The position numbers were made by a program, and so were the translations under genes. This document shows, piece by piece, positions 1-8,115 of a stretch of 30,143 bases of DNA. Position 1 is the stretch's first letter. Each line of letters opens with the position of its first letter. The stretch lies in contig JAWOFN010000141.1 in the NCBI GenBank assembly GCA_046497505.1, positions 1-30,143 on the forward strand. The letters run 5' to 3'. The DNA is from JAWOFN01 sp046497505 [NCBI: bacterium]. Its GTDB lineage: Bacteria > Blakebacterota > Blakebacteria > Blakebacterales. The notes beneath the pieces are model-generated. The model saw only the letters and a program-made list of their open reading frames with translations, ran no database searches and was not told the origin of the DNA.

Positions 1-139
1 GGTGCCGCTTCCAGAGCACGTACGCCATGGGGGCGACGGCCATGGGGGTCCCCGGGTGCCCGCTGTCCGCCTTCTGCACGGCGTCCATGGCCAGGGTGCG
101 CAGGGTGTTCACGGTCAGGCGTGCGATGTCCTCTGTCAT
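1..139 (-). CDS. tkt: Transketolase, N-terminal fragment (cut by window edge)
   Basis: Reading leftward from an ATG at 139, the first 46 codons give a protein beginning [20 protein letters not shown], followed by a stretch containing [14 protein letters not shown] and ending AYVLWKRH at the window edge. The SGHPG-x-P-M segment with the preceding MDAVQKA is the hallmark N-terminus of transketolase, where this region contributes to thiamine diphosphate and substrate binding. Transketolase moves two-carbon units between sugar phosphates in the cytoplasmic pentose phosphate pathway. Only about 7% of the usual roughly 650 residues is present. A GGGAG sequence about nine bases upstream of the ATG can serve as ribosome site. 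The 142 bases between this gene and the macrodomain gene stop upstream hold its leader. Confidence 0.85.
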   Translation of the reverse strand, partial: MTEDIARLTVNTLRTLAMDAVQKADSGHPGTPMAVAPMAYVLWKRH

Positions 140-281
140 GCGGGGCTCGCTCCCGGGTTCGGTCCTTGAGAGAGGGGGTGGGCGGGGGTCGCCGGGGAAG
201 TCCCCGCCGCCGCGGCCGGAATATGCTCAAGGTACAGCAGGGGAGGACATCCGGGAAAGTCCCGGCGGTCCGCCCCGCCGT

Positions 282-818
282 TCAACCCCCTGCGACCTCC
301 TCGAGGGCCTCTTCGTGGACCCCGAGGGCGTCCTCTCCCCAGAGCACGAACCGGACCCGTTCCACGTGTTCCAGGTCGGGAGCCTTCGAGACCACGGTCT
401 CCATGGCGATACGGGCGGCCTCTTCCACGGGATACCCGAAGGCGCCGGTGCTGAGGGCGGGGAAGCCCACCGAGACGATCTCGTTCTCCTCCGCCAGCTC
501 CAGGCTGCGGCGATAGCAGTCGGCCAGGAGCCGGTCGGAGGGCTCGTCCCGGCCGTACACCGGTCCCAGGGTGTGGATGACCCAGCGGTTGGGCAGCAGA
601 TGGCCCGAGGTGATGACGGCTTCCCCCGGTCCGATGGGGGCGAGGGGCCGGCACTCCTCGGCCAGGCCCGCTCCCGCGGCCTGGTGGAGCGCCCCCGCCA
701 CACCTCCACCCGTCCGCAGTTCGGCGTTGGCGGCGTTCACCACCGCCTCCAGGTCCTCCTGGGAGGCGATGTCCCCGCGGGTGAGTTCGATGGTGGTCCC
801 CTCGACCTCCATCTCCAT
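282..818 (-). CDS. Macrodomain protein (ADP-ribose / O-acetyl-ADP-ribose hydrolase type)
   Basis: A 178-residue protein with the full macrodomain signature. VVNAANAELRTGGGVAGALH at about residues 26-45 is the ADP-ribose-binding asparagine and glycine-rich loop. GFPALSTGAFGYP at about 118-130 is the second ligand loop, followed by an AARIAMETV helix. Members of this length (YmdB/TTHA0132-like) bind ADP-ribose and often hydrolyse O-acetyl-ADP-ribose or remove mono-ADP-ribose from proteins, in the cytoplasm. The start is supported by GGAGGTCGCGCC just before the ATG. It lies 66 bases downstream of mutY on the same strand, so both may share a transcript. No partner such as a sirtuin or ADP-ribosyltransferase is visible nearby, so the physiological substrate cannot be stated. 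Confidence 0.88.
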   Translation of the reverse strand: MEMEVEGTTIELTRGDIASQEDLEAVVNAANAELRTGGGVAGALHQAAGAGLAEECRPLAPIGPGEAVITSGHLLPNRWVIHTLGPVYGRDEPSDRLLADCYRRSLELAEENEIVSVGFPALSTGAFGYPVEEAARIAMETVVSKAPDLEHVERVRFVLWGEDALGVHEEALEEVAGG

Positions 819-884
819 GGCGCGACCTCCTACTCATAGGTGTGAAGGGAATGCCCTACCCGTAATGCACCCCGGATGGGGCGG

Positions 885-1976
885 TCACGCAAGGAGGGCC
901 TTGACGATGCGGCGGTGGGCGGTACTCAGGGGGAGCCCGGCGAGGTCGGCGCTGTCAACCCACCGGAGGGTCCGCTCCGGCGGGGTGATGGGGGTCCCGG
1001 AGGTGATGCGGGCGCGGTGCACGGGGATGGTGACGGTGAAATGCGAGAAGGCGTGCTCCTGGGTGTGGAGCGGATCGGGCTCCACCGCGCTCTCCACCTC
1101 CAGGAGGAGGGAGAGGACCCGTTCGAGGGCCCGTGGGGCCTCCTCTCCCTCTTCGGCCCTCCCTCCGGGCAGTTCCCACAGACCCCCCAGGAGACCTTCG
1201 AGGGGACGCCTTACCATGAGCAGCGTCCCACCGCTCCCGGTGAGCCAGGCCGCGGGTTCGACATGATGGGGGCGATCCTTCGGGGAGGGCCTCACCGGGA
1301 AGTCCTCCTGGCGGTCGAGGGACCGGGCAGCGCAGTGTCCGGCCACCGGGCATCGCCCGCAGGCGGGGGAGGTGGGGGTACAGACCAGCGAGCCCAGTTC
1401 CATGAGGGCTTGGTTGTGTGTGCCGGCATCGTCGGGGTCGAGCAGTGTCTCCGCCGCTCGCTGGACCCTCCGCTTCCCGGCGGCCCTGCTCACGTCCTCC
1501 TCGATGGCGAAGAGCCGGGTCGCCACCCGGGTGACGTTGCCGTCCACCACCGCCCGGGGGAGGCCGAAGGCGATGCTCCCCACCGCCGCGGCGGTGTAGG
1601 GACCCACCCCGGGGAGTGCCAGCAGCTGCTCGTGGTCGTCGGGGACCCGCCCGCCGTGCCGCTCGCTGATGAGACGGGCGGCGGCGTGGAGGCTGCGGGC
1701 CCGGCGGTAGTAGCCCAGCCCCTCCCACGCCTTGAGGACCTCCTCCTCCGGGGCCTCGGCCAGGAAAGCCGGGGAGGGGTAGTCCCGGGTGAAACGCTCG
1801 TAGTAGGGGAGCCCCTGCTCCACCCGGGTCTGCTGCAGGATCACCTCGCTGAGGAAGACCTTCCAGGGGTCGGGGTCCCTCCGCCAGGGGAGCTCGCGGC
1901 GGTTGGAGAGGTACCAGCCGCGGAGGGCCTCCCGGAAGGAGGCGGCGGACCGGGGGGAGAGGAGGGGTTCAGCCAT
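885..1976 (-). CDS. mutY: A/G-specific adenine DNA glycosylase MutY
   Basis: A 363-residue MutY that removes adenine mispaired with 8-oxoguanine. The glycosylase domain carries SEVILQQTRV with the catalytic Glu, the helix-hairpin-helix LPGVGPYTAAAVGS and the catalytic Asp in VVDGNVTRV. The [4Fe-4S] loop has the exact C-x6-C-x2-C-x5-C spacing (CTPTSPACGRCPVAGHC). The C-terminal third is the NUDIX-like 8-oxoG recognition domain (LMVRRPLEGLLGGLWELPGG). The start is taken as the ATG at 1976. A longer frame back to 2009 begins with TTG and would overlap the upstream gene by 41 bases. From 1976 the overlap with the MFS gene stop is only 8 bases, suggesting translational coupling. Confidence 0.93.
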   Translation of the reverse strand: MAEPLLSPRSAASFREALRGWYLSNRRELPWRRDPDPWKVFLSEVILQQTRVEQGLPYYERFTRDYPSPAFLAEAPEEEVLKAWEGLGYYRRARSLHAAARLISERHGGRVPDDHEQLLALPGVGPYTAAAVGSIAFGLPRAVVDGNVTRVATRLFAIEEDVSRAAGKRRVQRAAETLLDPDDAGTHNQALMELGSLVCTPTSPACGRCPVAGHCAARSLDRQEDFPVRPSPKDRPHHVEPAAWLTGSGGTLLMVRRPLEGLLGGLWELPGGRAEEGEEAPRALERVLSLLLEVESAVEPDPLHTQEHAFSHFTVTIPVHRARITSGTPITPPERTLRWVDSADLAGLPLSTAHRRIVKALLA

Positions 1977-3273
1977 CGTCCCGATGGCGGCGATGGAGTC
2001 GTAAGGCAAGCACCGAGGCGGCGGCCATGAGGAGGGCGGCGGTCCAGTAGGGAGCGGAGCGGCCGAGGGTCTCGAAGGTGAAGCCCCCCCAGGCCGGACC
2101 CACGAACCGTGCCAGGGAACCCATGCTCTGGTTCATGCCCATCATCGCCCCCTGCTCGCGTTCCTCCGCCCCCTGGGATATGAGGCTGGTGATGCTGGGG
2201 GTGTTGAGGCCGCTCGCCAGGGCCATGATGCCGCTCAGGACAAGGAGCACGGCGGGACCGGGCGACCAGGGGAGCAGGCCGAGGCCGGGGATGAGGGCCA
2301 CCGTGCCCGCCACCACCAGCTTCCGTTCCCCGAAGCGGCGGGAGAGGGGGCGGATGAGCCACCCCTGGACGACGACCATGACCACCCCGATATAGGCGAA
2401 GACCCAGCCGTTCTCCCGTGCCCCCCACCCGAAGAGGTCCTCGGTGAGGAGTGCGTAGGTGGCCTCCATGTTGGCGAAGGCGAAGGTGACCAGGAAGTAG
2501 AGCAGGAGCAGGGAGCCCACCGCCGGGTGCTTCAGGGCCCCCCACAGGCGCACCAGGCTCAGAGTGCGCCGAGGTGCCCCGCTGGTCCGGTCCCGCTCAC
2601 GCACCTCGGGGGGATAGGACTCGGGGAAGACGAAGAGCGCCAGGATGCCGTTGGCCAGGGCGAGGACCGCGGCGAAGTAGGCGGGGGCGGCGTAGCCCCA
2701 GGCGTCGGCCATGACCCCCCCGATGAAGGGGCCGAAGATGAATCCCAGGCCGAAGGCGGCCCCGATGATCCCCATGCCGTGGGCCCGGTTCCCGGGAGTG
2801 GTCACATCGGCGATGTAGGCGTAGGCGGTGGTGATGACCGCTCCGAACACCCCGGCGGCGATCCGGCCGATGAAGAGTACCGTGAGGGTCTTCGCCAGCC
2901 CGAAGATGAAGAAGGAGAGGGAGGTGCCGAAAAGACTCACCAGCAGGACCGGCCGGCGGCCGAGGACGTCGCTGACCCTGCCCCAGAGGGGGGAGAAGAG
3001 GAACTGCATGAGACTGTAGGAGGCGAAGAGCATCCCCACGACCAGCTCGCTGGCCCCGAAGTCCTGGGCGTAGAAAGGGAGGATCGGGATGATGATCCCG
3101 AAGCCCAGCAGATCGATGAAGACGGTGACGAACACCACCAGCAGGGGGGAGTGTCCCCCGAGCCGATCGGAGTCGGTGACGGGTCCTCCAGCCAAGATGC
3201 CGGGTCCTTCCAGGTCGGTGATGCCGCGATGTCTCGGTCCGGTTCCCTCCGATGGTCCCGAGCGAAGATGCAT
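1969..3273 (-). CDS. MFS drug/proton antiporter, TetA/DHA1-like
   Basis: A 434-residue major facilitator superfamily protein with about twelve hydrophobic segments. After a roughly 38-residue hydrophilic lead the first helix reads VVFVTVFIDLLGFGIIIPIL, the typical TetA-type opening. Motif A is clear in the loop between helices 2 and 3 (GRVSDVLGRRPVLL), and a second-half copy is present near GWLIRPLSRRFGERKLVV. It should export a small molecule from the cytoplasm in exchange for protons; the substrate cannot be read from sequence. The first ATG at 3273 has only a weak AGG in front, and the long polar N-terminus suggests the true start may be internal. It is transcribed divergently from the copper ATPase across 157 bases containing the AT-rich palindrome, so copper-responsive control is possible but unproven. 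Confidence 0.85.
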   Translation of the reverse strand: MHLRSGPSEGTGPRHRGITDLEGPGILAGGPVTDSDRLGGHSPLLVVFVTVFIDLLGFGIIIPILPFYAQDFGASELVVGMLFASYSLMQFLFSPLWGRVSDVLGRRPVLLVSLFGTSLSFFIFGLAKTLTVLFIGRIAAGVFGAVITTAYAYIADVTTPGNRAHGMGIIGAAFGLGFIFGPFIGGVMADAWGYAAPAYFAAVLALANGILALFVFPESYPPEVRERDRTSGAPRRTLSLVRLWGALKHPAVGSLLLLYFLVTFAFANMEATYALLTEDLFGWGARENGWVFAYIGVVMVVVQGWLIRPLSRRFGERKLVVAGTVALIPGLGLLPWSPGPAVLLVLSGIMALASGLNTPSITSLISQGAEEREQGAMMGMNQSMGSLARFVGPAWGGFTFETLGRSAPYWTAALLMAAASVLALRLHRRHRDDG

Positions 3274-3324
3274 CCTGGCGCCCGCCGCCGCAACCGGGAG
3301 CTTGCCCGGCCCTCCCGACCCGTA

Positions 3325-3348
3325 TATACTATACCCCAGTATAGTATA
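3325..3348. promoter_or_regulatory. Candidate CsoR operator, perfect 10-bp inverted repeat
   Basis: TATACTATAC-CCCA-GTATAGTATA is a perfect palindrome with 10-bp arms and a 4-bp centre, in a strongly GC-rich background. Copper-sensing CsoR repressors bind dyads with TATACCCC-like half sites in front of copA/copZ. Here the site lies about 80 bases upstream of copA, and a csoR gene follows copA. The right arm runs into TATAAT (3345-3350), a perfect -10 hexamer for rightward transcription, so a bound repressor would block the promoter. No convincing -35 element is seen at 16-18 bases spacing. Confidence 0.6.
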
Positions 3349-3430
3349 ATCGTCCTTAGGGCCCCCGGGAGGGGACCGTGGGGCGGCAGATCCCGGTCGG
3401 GCCCCTCAGGGCCCTCGGAAGGGGATGGAG

Positions 3431-5722
3431 ATGACAGGACGCAGGCGGGTCTACGAGGTGGAGGGCATGCACTGTGCGGGGTGTGCATCCGGCGTGGAGA
3501 AGGCCCTGAGCAGCGTGCCCGGCGTGAAATCGGCGAAGGTGGTCCTGGCCACCGACCAGGCCCGCGTGGAGACCGACGGGGAGGGCCCGGACTTCGGGGG
3601 GCTGGCCGAGGCGGTGGACCGCGCCGGCTACAGGCTGGTGGACCGCACCCCTGCCGGGGAGGACGCCGAGGCCGAGACCTGCAAGGGCGAGGAGAAGGTC
3701 TCCGACGCCTTCCGCCGCATGGCCTGGGCGTGGGGCCTGAGCATCCCGATCATCCTCTGGATGATCCCGGAGATGTTCTTCGGCATCACCTGGCCGTCCC
3801 ACCTGGCCCACGATATGGGCATGGTGGCCCTCTCCCTACCCGTGCTCTTCTGGGCCGGGGCGCCGACCTGGCGGAGCGCCTGGAAGTCGGCGGCCAACCT
3901 CACCCCCAACATGGACGTGCTCATCGCCATGGGCTCGGGGGCCTCGCTCCTCACCGGCCTGGCTGCGGTGGCGGGACACTGGCTCCCGGTACCCGCCATG
4001 CTGAACTACGCCGGGGTGGGGGCCATGATCATGGCCTTCCACCTCACGGGCCGCTACATCGAGACCCGGGCCCGGGGGCGGGCGAGCCAGGCCATCAGGA
4101 AGCTGCTCACCCTGGAGGCGAAGACTGCCCGTGTCGTCCGGGAGGACAGGGAGCAGGAAGTGCCGGTGGAGGATGTGCGGGTCGGGGACCTCATGGTGGT
4201 GCGTCCCGGGGAGAAGATCCCCACCGACGGCAGGGTGATGGAGGGACAGAGCGACGTGGACGAGTCGCTGGCCACCGGCGAGTCGATGCCGGTAGCGAAG
4301 GAGCCCGGCGACGAGGTGATCGGCGCCACGGTGAACGGGCGGGGCGTGCTCCGGGTGGAGGCCACCGGGGTGGGGGAGGACACCTTCCTCTCCCAGGTGA
4401 TCCGCCTGGTGGAGGAGGCGCAGGCCAGCGCGGTACCGATCCAGGTCTTCGCCGACCGGGTCACCGCGATCTTCGTGCCGGTGGTCCTGGTGCTCGCTCT
4501 GCTCACCTTCGGGATATGGATCTCCTTCCCCGGGGCCATGCGGTCGGTGGCCGCCTGGGCCGCCGGCTTCCTCCCCTGGGTGGACCCCACCCTGGGCCCC
4601 CTGAGCCTGGCCCTCTTCGCCGCCATCGCGGTCCTGGTCATCGCCTGCCCCTGCGCCCTGGGACTGGCCACCCCCACGGCCCTGATGGTGGGGAGCGGGA
4701 AGGGTGCGGAGAACGGCGTACTGATCCGCCGGGGGGAGGCCATCCAGCGGATGAGGGACGTGGAGGTGCTTCTCCTGGACAAGACGGGCACCATCACCCG
4801 GGGCCGTCCCGCCGTCACCGACATACGCCCGCTCCCCGGCGGGCCGCCCGAGGAGGAGGTGCTCCGGTTCGCGGCCAGTGCCGAGCAGCACTCCGAGCAC
4901 CCCATCGGCGCGGCCATCGTCGACCGGGCCCACGAGGAGGGAATGGAGCTGGCAGCGGTCTCGGAGACCGAATCGGTGACGGGTGAGGGGATCGTCGCCC
5001 GTATCGAGGGGGTCCGGGTGGCGGTGGGGTCCCGGCGGCTCATGGAACGTGAGGGGATCCCCACCGGGGACCTGGAGGAGGTCCTGGCGGGACGGGAGGA
5101 GCAGGCGCGTACTGCTGTGGCGGTGGCGGCGGACCGCACGCCCCTGGGGGTCATCGCCGTGGCGGACCCGGTCAAGGAGGACTCGGCCGCGGCCATCGCC
5201 GAACTGGCGTCGATGGGCCTGGAGCCGGTGATGATCACCGGAGACAACGAGCGGACCGCCCGGGCCATCGCCTCACGGGTGGGGATCGAGCGGGTCATCG
5301 CCGGGGTGCTCCCCGACTCGAAGAGCGGGGAGGTCCGGAGGCTGCAGCAGGAGGGCCGGGTGGTGGCCATGGTGGGGGACGGCATCAACGACGCTCCCGC
5401 CCTCGCCCAGGCGGACGTGGGGATCGCCATCGGCACGGGTACCGACATCGCCATCGAGAGTGCCGACATCACCCTCGTCCAGGGGGACCTGAGCGCGGTG
5501 ATCAAAGCGGTCAAGCTGAGCCGGGCCACCTTCCGGAAGATCCGGCAGAACCTTTTCTGGGCCTACTTCTACAACATCGTCGCCGTCCCGGTGGCGGTCC
5601 TGGGCATGCTCCACCCGGTCATCGCGGAGGCGGCCATGGCCTTCTCCAGCGTCAACGTGGTCACGAACAGTGCGCGGCTGAGGGGTGTGGACATCCAGCC
5701 CGCTGCCGCCCGGGAGGATTGA
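3431..5722 (+). CDS. copA: Copper-exporting P1B-type ATPase CopA
   Basis: A roughly 763-residue heavy-metal ATPase. One N-terminal HMA domain carries the GMHCAGC metal site (Cys15, Cys18). Eight membrane segments follow, with the CPC ion-binding motif (Cys406-Cys408, [13 protein letters not shown]). The actuator TGES is present, the phosphorylated Asp450 lies in DKTGT, the nucleotide-binding SEHPIG follows, and [10 protein letters not shown] sits near residue 650. The last helices contain YN and MAFSS, the Cu(I) pattern of P1B-1 pumps. It exports Cu(I) from the cytoplasm using ATP. An ATG at 3425 abuts the ribosome site; the ATG at 3431 is placed better behind GGAAGGGG. Its stop is 4 bases before csoR, giving a compact copA-csoR operon likely controlled by the palindrome upstream. 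Confidence 0.95.
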   Translation: MTGRRRVYEVEGMHCAGCASGVEKALSSVPGVKSAKVVLATDQARVETDGEGPDFGGLAEAVDRAGYRLVDRTPAGEDAEAETCKGEEKVSDAFRRMAWAWGLSIPIILWMIPEMFFGITWPSHLAHDMGMVALSLPVLFWAGAPTWRSAWKSAANLTPNMDVLIAMGSGASLLTGLAAVAGHWLPVPAMLNYAGVGAMIMAFHLTGRYIETRARGRASQAIRKLLTLEAKTARVVREDREQEVPVEDVRVGDLMVVRPGEKIPTDGRVMEGQSDVDESLATGESMPVAKEPGDEVIGATVNGRGVLRVEATGVGEDTFLSQVIRLVEEAQASAVPIQVFADRVTAIFVPVVLVLALLTFGIWISFPGAMRSVAAWAAGFLPWVDPTLGPLSLALFAAIAVLVIACPCALGLATPTALMVGSGKGAENGVLIRRGEAIQRMRDVEVLLLDKTGTITRGRPAVTDIRPLPGGPPEEEVLRFAASAEQHSEHPIGAAIVDRAHEEGMELAAVSETESVTGEGIVARIEGVRVAVGSRRLMEREGIPTGDLEEVLAGREEQARTAVAVAADRTPLGVIAVADPVKEDSAAAIAELASMGLEPVMITGDNERTARAIASRVGIERVIAGVLPDSKSGEVRRLQQEGRVVAMVGDGINDAPALAQADVGIAIGTGTDIAIESADITLVQGDLSAVIKAVKLSRATFRKIRQNLFWAYFYNIVAVPVAVLGMLHPVIAEAAMAFSSVNVVTNSARLRGVDIQPAAARED

Positions 5723-5726
5723 ACGG

Positions 5727-6047
5727 ATGGAAGAGACGATGCAGGGAGAGCACGGGCACTCCTCGAGCCTCCATTCCCCCGAGGTGAAGAAGGAGATCGG
5801 GACCCGGATCAACCGGCTGGTCGGGCAGATGAGCGCCATCCAGCGCATGGTGGAGCAGGAGGCGTACTGTGTGGACGTGCTGCAGCAGATCAGCGCGGTA
5901 CAGGGCGCCCTGAAGAAGGTCGCCAGCCGCCTGCTCGAGGCGCATGTGAACCACTGCGTCTACGAGGCGGTGGTCTCCGGGGATGAGACCGAGCGCCGGA
6001 CGAAGATCGAAGAGCTCATGTCGGTCTTCGAGAAGTCGATGCGCTGA
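5727..6047 (+). CDS. csoR: Copper-sensing transcriptional repressor CsoR
   Basis: A 106-residue DUF156/CsoR-family all-helical repressor. The conserved core reads KKEIGTRINRLVGQMSAIQRMVE. The Cu(I) ligands are in register with Mycobacterium tuberculosis CsoR: Cys48, His73 and Cys77 here, with the same +25 and +29 spacing as Cys36-His61-Cys65. This separates it from RcnR and FrmR relatives. Apo-CsoR binds operator DNA and Cu(I) releases it. The start at 5727 lies behind GGGAGG at the end of copA; a longer reading frame back to 5685 would overlap copA and lacks support. Its position downstream of copA, rather than before it, implies autoregulation through the single palindrome at 3325. Confidence 0.93.
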   Translation: MEETMQGEHGHSSSLHSPEVKKEIGTRINRLVGQMSAIQRMVEQEAYCVDVLQQISAVQGALKKVASRLLEAHVNHCVYEAVVSGDETERRTKIEELMSVFEKSMR

Positions 6048-6054
6048 TCCCGCG

Positions 6055-6073
6055 CGACCGGCCCGGCCGGTCG
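6055..6073. terminator. GC stem-loop between convergent csoR and cytochrome genes
   Basis: CGACCGGC-CCG-GCCGGTCG forms an 8-bp perfect hairpin in the 45 bases between the two convergent genes. It lacks a T-tract on either strand, so it could act as a weak bidirectional terminator or an mRNA 3'-end protector. Confidence 0.4.
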
Positions 6074-6092
6074 GGGGTGGGTGCCCCGCGGA

Positions 6093-7619
6093 TCAGTACC
6101 CCCCCCCGGTGTGGCAGTCGCTGCAGGCGAGCTCCCGCCAGGCCTCGCCGATGTCCACCGGGTGCCGGAACTCCACGCCCTCGGTGCCCTGTGCCTGCAT
6201 GTCGGGCGTCCCGGGACCCTGGCTGAGGATTGCGTGACAGAGCTGACAGCCGGCGCTGATGGTCTCGCCCTCCGCGGACTGGAAGGCCCCGTTGTGGCAG
6301 CGGAAGCAGCCCGGGTACTCCTGGTGACCGATGTTCACCGGGTAGGCGTCCCATCGGGCCTTCATGTAGGGGAAGAAGAAGGTGTTGAAGACCTCCTTGA
6401 CCCCCTCGATGCCCTTGAGGAGGGCGGCCTGCCGGCTGCTCATCACATCGGGGTAGTTCGCCGCGTAGAAATCCCGGAGCTCGTCCGCGATCGAAGCCAG
6501 GCCCTCCTCACGGCTCTCGTACTCCGCGGCCAGCAGGGTGGCGGCCTCCCGCTTGATGTAGGGGAGGTCGGCGGGGACCGACCCGGTCTCCAGGGCCTGG
6601 TCCATGGCGTGCCGGGGGGAGAGGTACTGGTGGGAAGGGCGGTTATGACAATCCATGCAGTCCATGACCCGGACCAGATCCTCGTCCACCGCGGTGTCTC
6701 CGGGCAGGGGGTTCCAGGTGTTCTGGTAGACCTTCACCGTGCCGTCGGGGAGATGGTGCCGGACCTCCTGGATCTCCTGGCGGGTGCTGTCGGAAGCGAC
6801 GTATTCCACCTCCTGGGCGATGTGCCAGTGTATGCCCCGGGTGCGCTGGTTGAACTCGTCGGCCCCGCCGGTGCGCATGACCATCCGGATCTTCCAGCGG
6901 GTGTTCTCCTCGTCGCTGAGGTAACGGTCCACCTCCCACAGCTGGTCGCCGTGGAACTTGGCGGGCCAGTGGCAGCGCTCGCAGGTCTCCCGGGCGGGAC
7001 GCAGGTCCTCGATGGGGGTGGGGATGGGCCGCGGGTACTTGTCGAAGGTCACGCTGTAGAACTGATAGCTTCCGCTGATCTTGGAGCGGACGAACCATTC
7101 CGCCCCCCCTCCGATATGGCACTCCACGCACTTCACCCGGGCGTGTGGGCTGTTCTGGTAGGTGACGTACTCCGGCTCCATCACCGTATGGCAGAACGTG
7201 CCGCAGAACTCCACCGACTCGCTGTACTCGTATGCCTTGTAGGAGCCGCCGGCAGTGAGGAAGAGGAAGATGATGGTGCCGACCAGGAAGGTGACCAGGG
7301 CACGCCTGTGGTCGTGGCGGTTCATGTCCACCACCGGCAGGTCCCTCTCCCGGGGTCCCATCTTCTTCTCCCGGCGCCACTCCATCCACATGCCGAAGGG
7401 GATGGCCAGGAGTCCCAGGATCAGGGGGACCGGCAGGACGGCGAAGCCGAGGACCCCCAGGTAGGGGGAGGACTGGTCGGAGACCGAGTCGAGGATGAAG
7501 AGGAAAAGGATGACCAGGACCATGGACGCCGCCACCGCGGCGCCGACCAGGCTCACCGGGTTATAGACCAGGCGGGGGAACCCGCGGCCGGTCTGTCTAC
7601 CCTCCTCCTCGTCGGACAT
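6093..7619 (-). CDS. Membrane-anchored multiheme cytochrome c, NapC/NirT type, seven hemes
   Basis: A 508-residue protein with seven CxxCH heme-attachment motifs, in order CGTFCH, CVECH, CERCH, CMDCH, CFRCH, CQLCH and CSDCH (the first is C-x3-CH: CGTFCH). Three hydrophobic helices precede them at about residues 17-45, 50-78 and 104-125. The stretch around the first two hemes (FCHTVMEPEY and SPHARVKCVECH) is typical of NapC/NirT/NrfH quinol dehydrogenases, which pass electrons from membrane quinol to periplasmic partners. This protein is longer than the usual 200-residue tetraheme NapC and carries extra hemes in a C-terminal extension. The ATG at 7619 follows an alternative GTG at 7622. No terminal reductase gene is adjacent, so the acceptor is unknown. 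Confidence 0.85.
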   Translation of the reverse strand: MSDEEEGRQTGRGFPRLVYNPVSLVGAAVAASMVLVILFLFILDSVSDQSSPYLGVLGFAVLPVPLILGLLAIPFGMWMEWRREKKMGPRERDLPVVDMNRHDHRRALVTFLVGTIIFLFLTAGGSYKAYEYSESVEFCGTFCHTVMEPEYVTYQNSPHARVKCVECHIGGGAEWFVRSKISGSYQFYSVTFDKYPRPIPTPIEDLRPARETCERCHWPAKFHGDQLWEVDRYLSDEENTRWKIRMVMRTGGADEFNQRTRGIHWHIAQEVEYVASDSTRQEIQEVRHHLPDGTVKVYQNTWNPLPGDTAVDEDLVRVMDCMDCHNRPSHQYLSPRHAMDQALETGSVPADLPYIKREAATLLAAEYESREEGLASIADELRDFYAANYPDVMSSRQAALLKGIEGVKEVFNTFFFPYMKARWDAYPVNIGHQEYPGCFRCHNGAFQSAEGETISAGCQLCHAILSQGPGTPDMQAQGTEGVEFRHPVDIGEAWRELACSDCHTGGGY

Positions 7620-7663
7620 CACGCTCGCCTTCCCTCATGGGTACCGGGTGAGATAGCACGGCC

Positions 7664-7669
7664 ACTATA
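7664..7669 (-). promoter_or_regulatory. Possible extended -10 promoter for the cytochrome gene
   Basis: On the minus strand TGCTATAGT gives an extended -10 (TG-n-TATAGT) 45 bases before the cytochrome start codon. No clear -35 element is seen, which extended -10 promoters can do without. This is pattern recognition only. Confidence 0.3.
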
Positions 7670-7722
7670 GCAATCGGGCGGCCGGCGGCGGAAGGGGAAC
7701 TGCGGGGTCGGGGCGGAACGTG

Positions 7723-7980
7723 CTATTCCTCGATCCTGATCAGGAGGTCGTCACCGTCCTTCTGGGTCTTCACTTTCAGGTCGAGCAGACCGGCAGCTCT
7801 CCGCACGCGGTTCCGCAAGGTGTTCAGTGACTCTTCACCGGATGGTTTGAGGACGCCGATCCCGCCTTCTTCTTTCAGGGTCTTGATGTAGTCCATGTAC
7901 TCACGGGTGATGCTGTGGACCCTGCTTTTCGCAAAGCGCTTCTCCGCATCATTCCCCTTAATGTGTTCGAACTTCGCCAT
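7723..7980 (-). CDS. Small hypothetical protein (85 aa)
   Basis: I do not recognise this 85-residue protein. It starts at an ATG behind a strong AGGAGGATT site. It is highly charged and lysine-rich (MAKFEHIKGNDAEKRFAKSR at the N-terminus). A helical middle (SITREYMDYIKTLKEE) is followed by a basic stretch (SLNTLRNRVRRAAGLLDLKV) and a short strand-like tail ending DLLIRIEE. No membrane segment or Cys/His metal site is present. The basic helix followed by a beta-like tail would suit a small nucleic-acid-binding domain, but this is only an impression. Base composition is visibly lower in GC and freer in third positions than the neighbouring genes, hinting at separate origin. It lies 135 bases downstream of the lipoprotein gene on the same strand. 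Confidence 0.65.
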   Translation of the reverse strand: MAKFEHIKGNDAEKRFAKSRVHSITREYMDYIKTLKEEGGIGVLKPSGEESLNTLRNRVRRAAGLLDLKVKTQKDGDDLLIRIEE

Positions 7981-8115
7981 GAGACAATCCTCCTGCTGGA
8001 TTAGAACATGATCTCCATGTTCCCAAGGTAGAGGTCCGTAGCAATCGATTCAAGCAGGACGATGAGTTCCATGGCTGGAAAACCGCGAGGAATCCCAGCA
8101 CATCCTCGGCATAAA

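Noticed and set aside
1969-3273. Tetracycline resistance gene
   Set aside because: Similarity is to the broad TetA/DHA1 family only; nothing in the sequence fixes tetracycline as substrate, and there is no TetR beside it.
2527-4986. 819-codon open frame on the plus strand
   Set aside because: It crosses the MFS gene antisense and then copA in another frame; its Gly/Arg/Pro-rich composition is that of a GC-rich shadow, not a protein.
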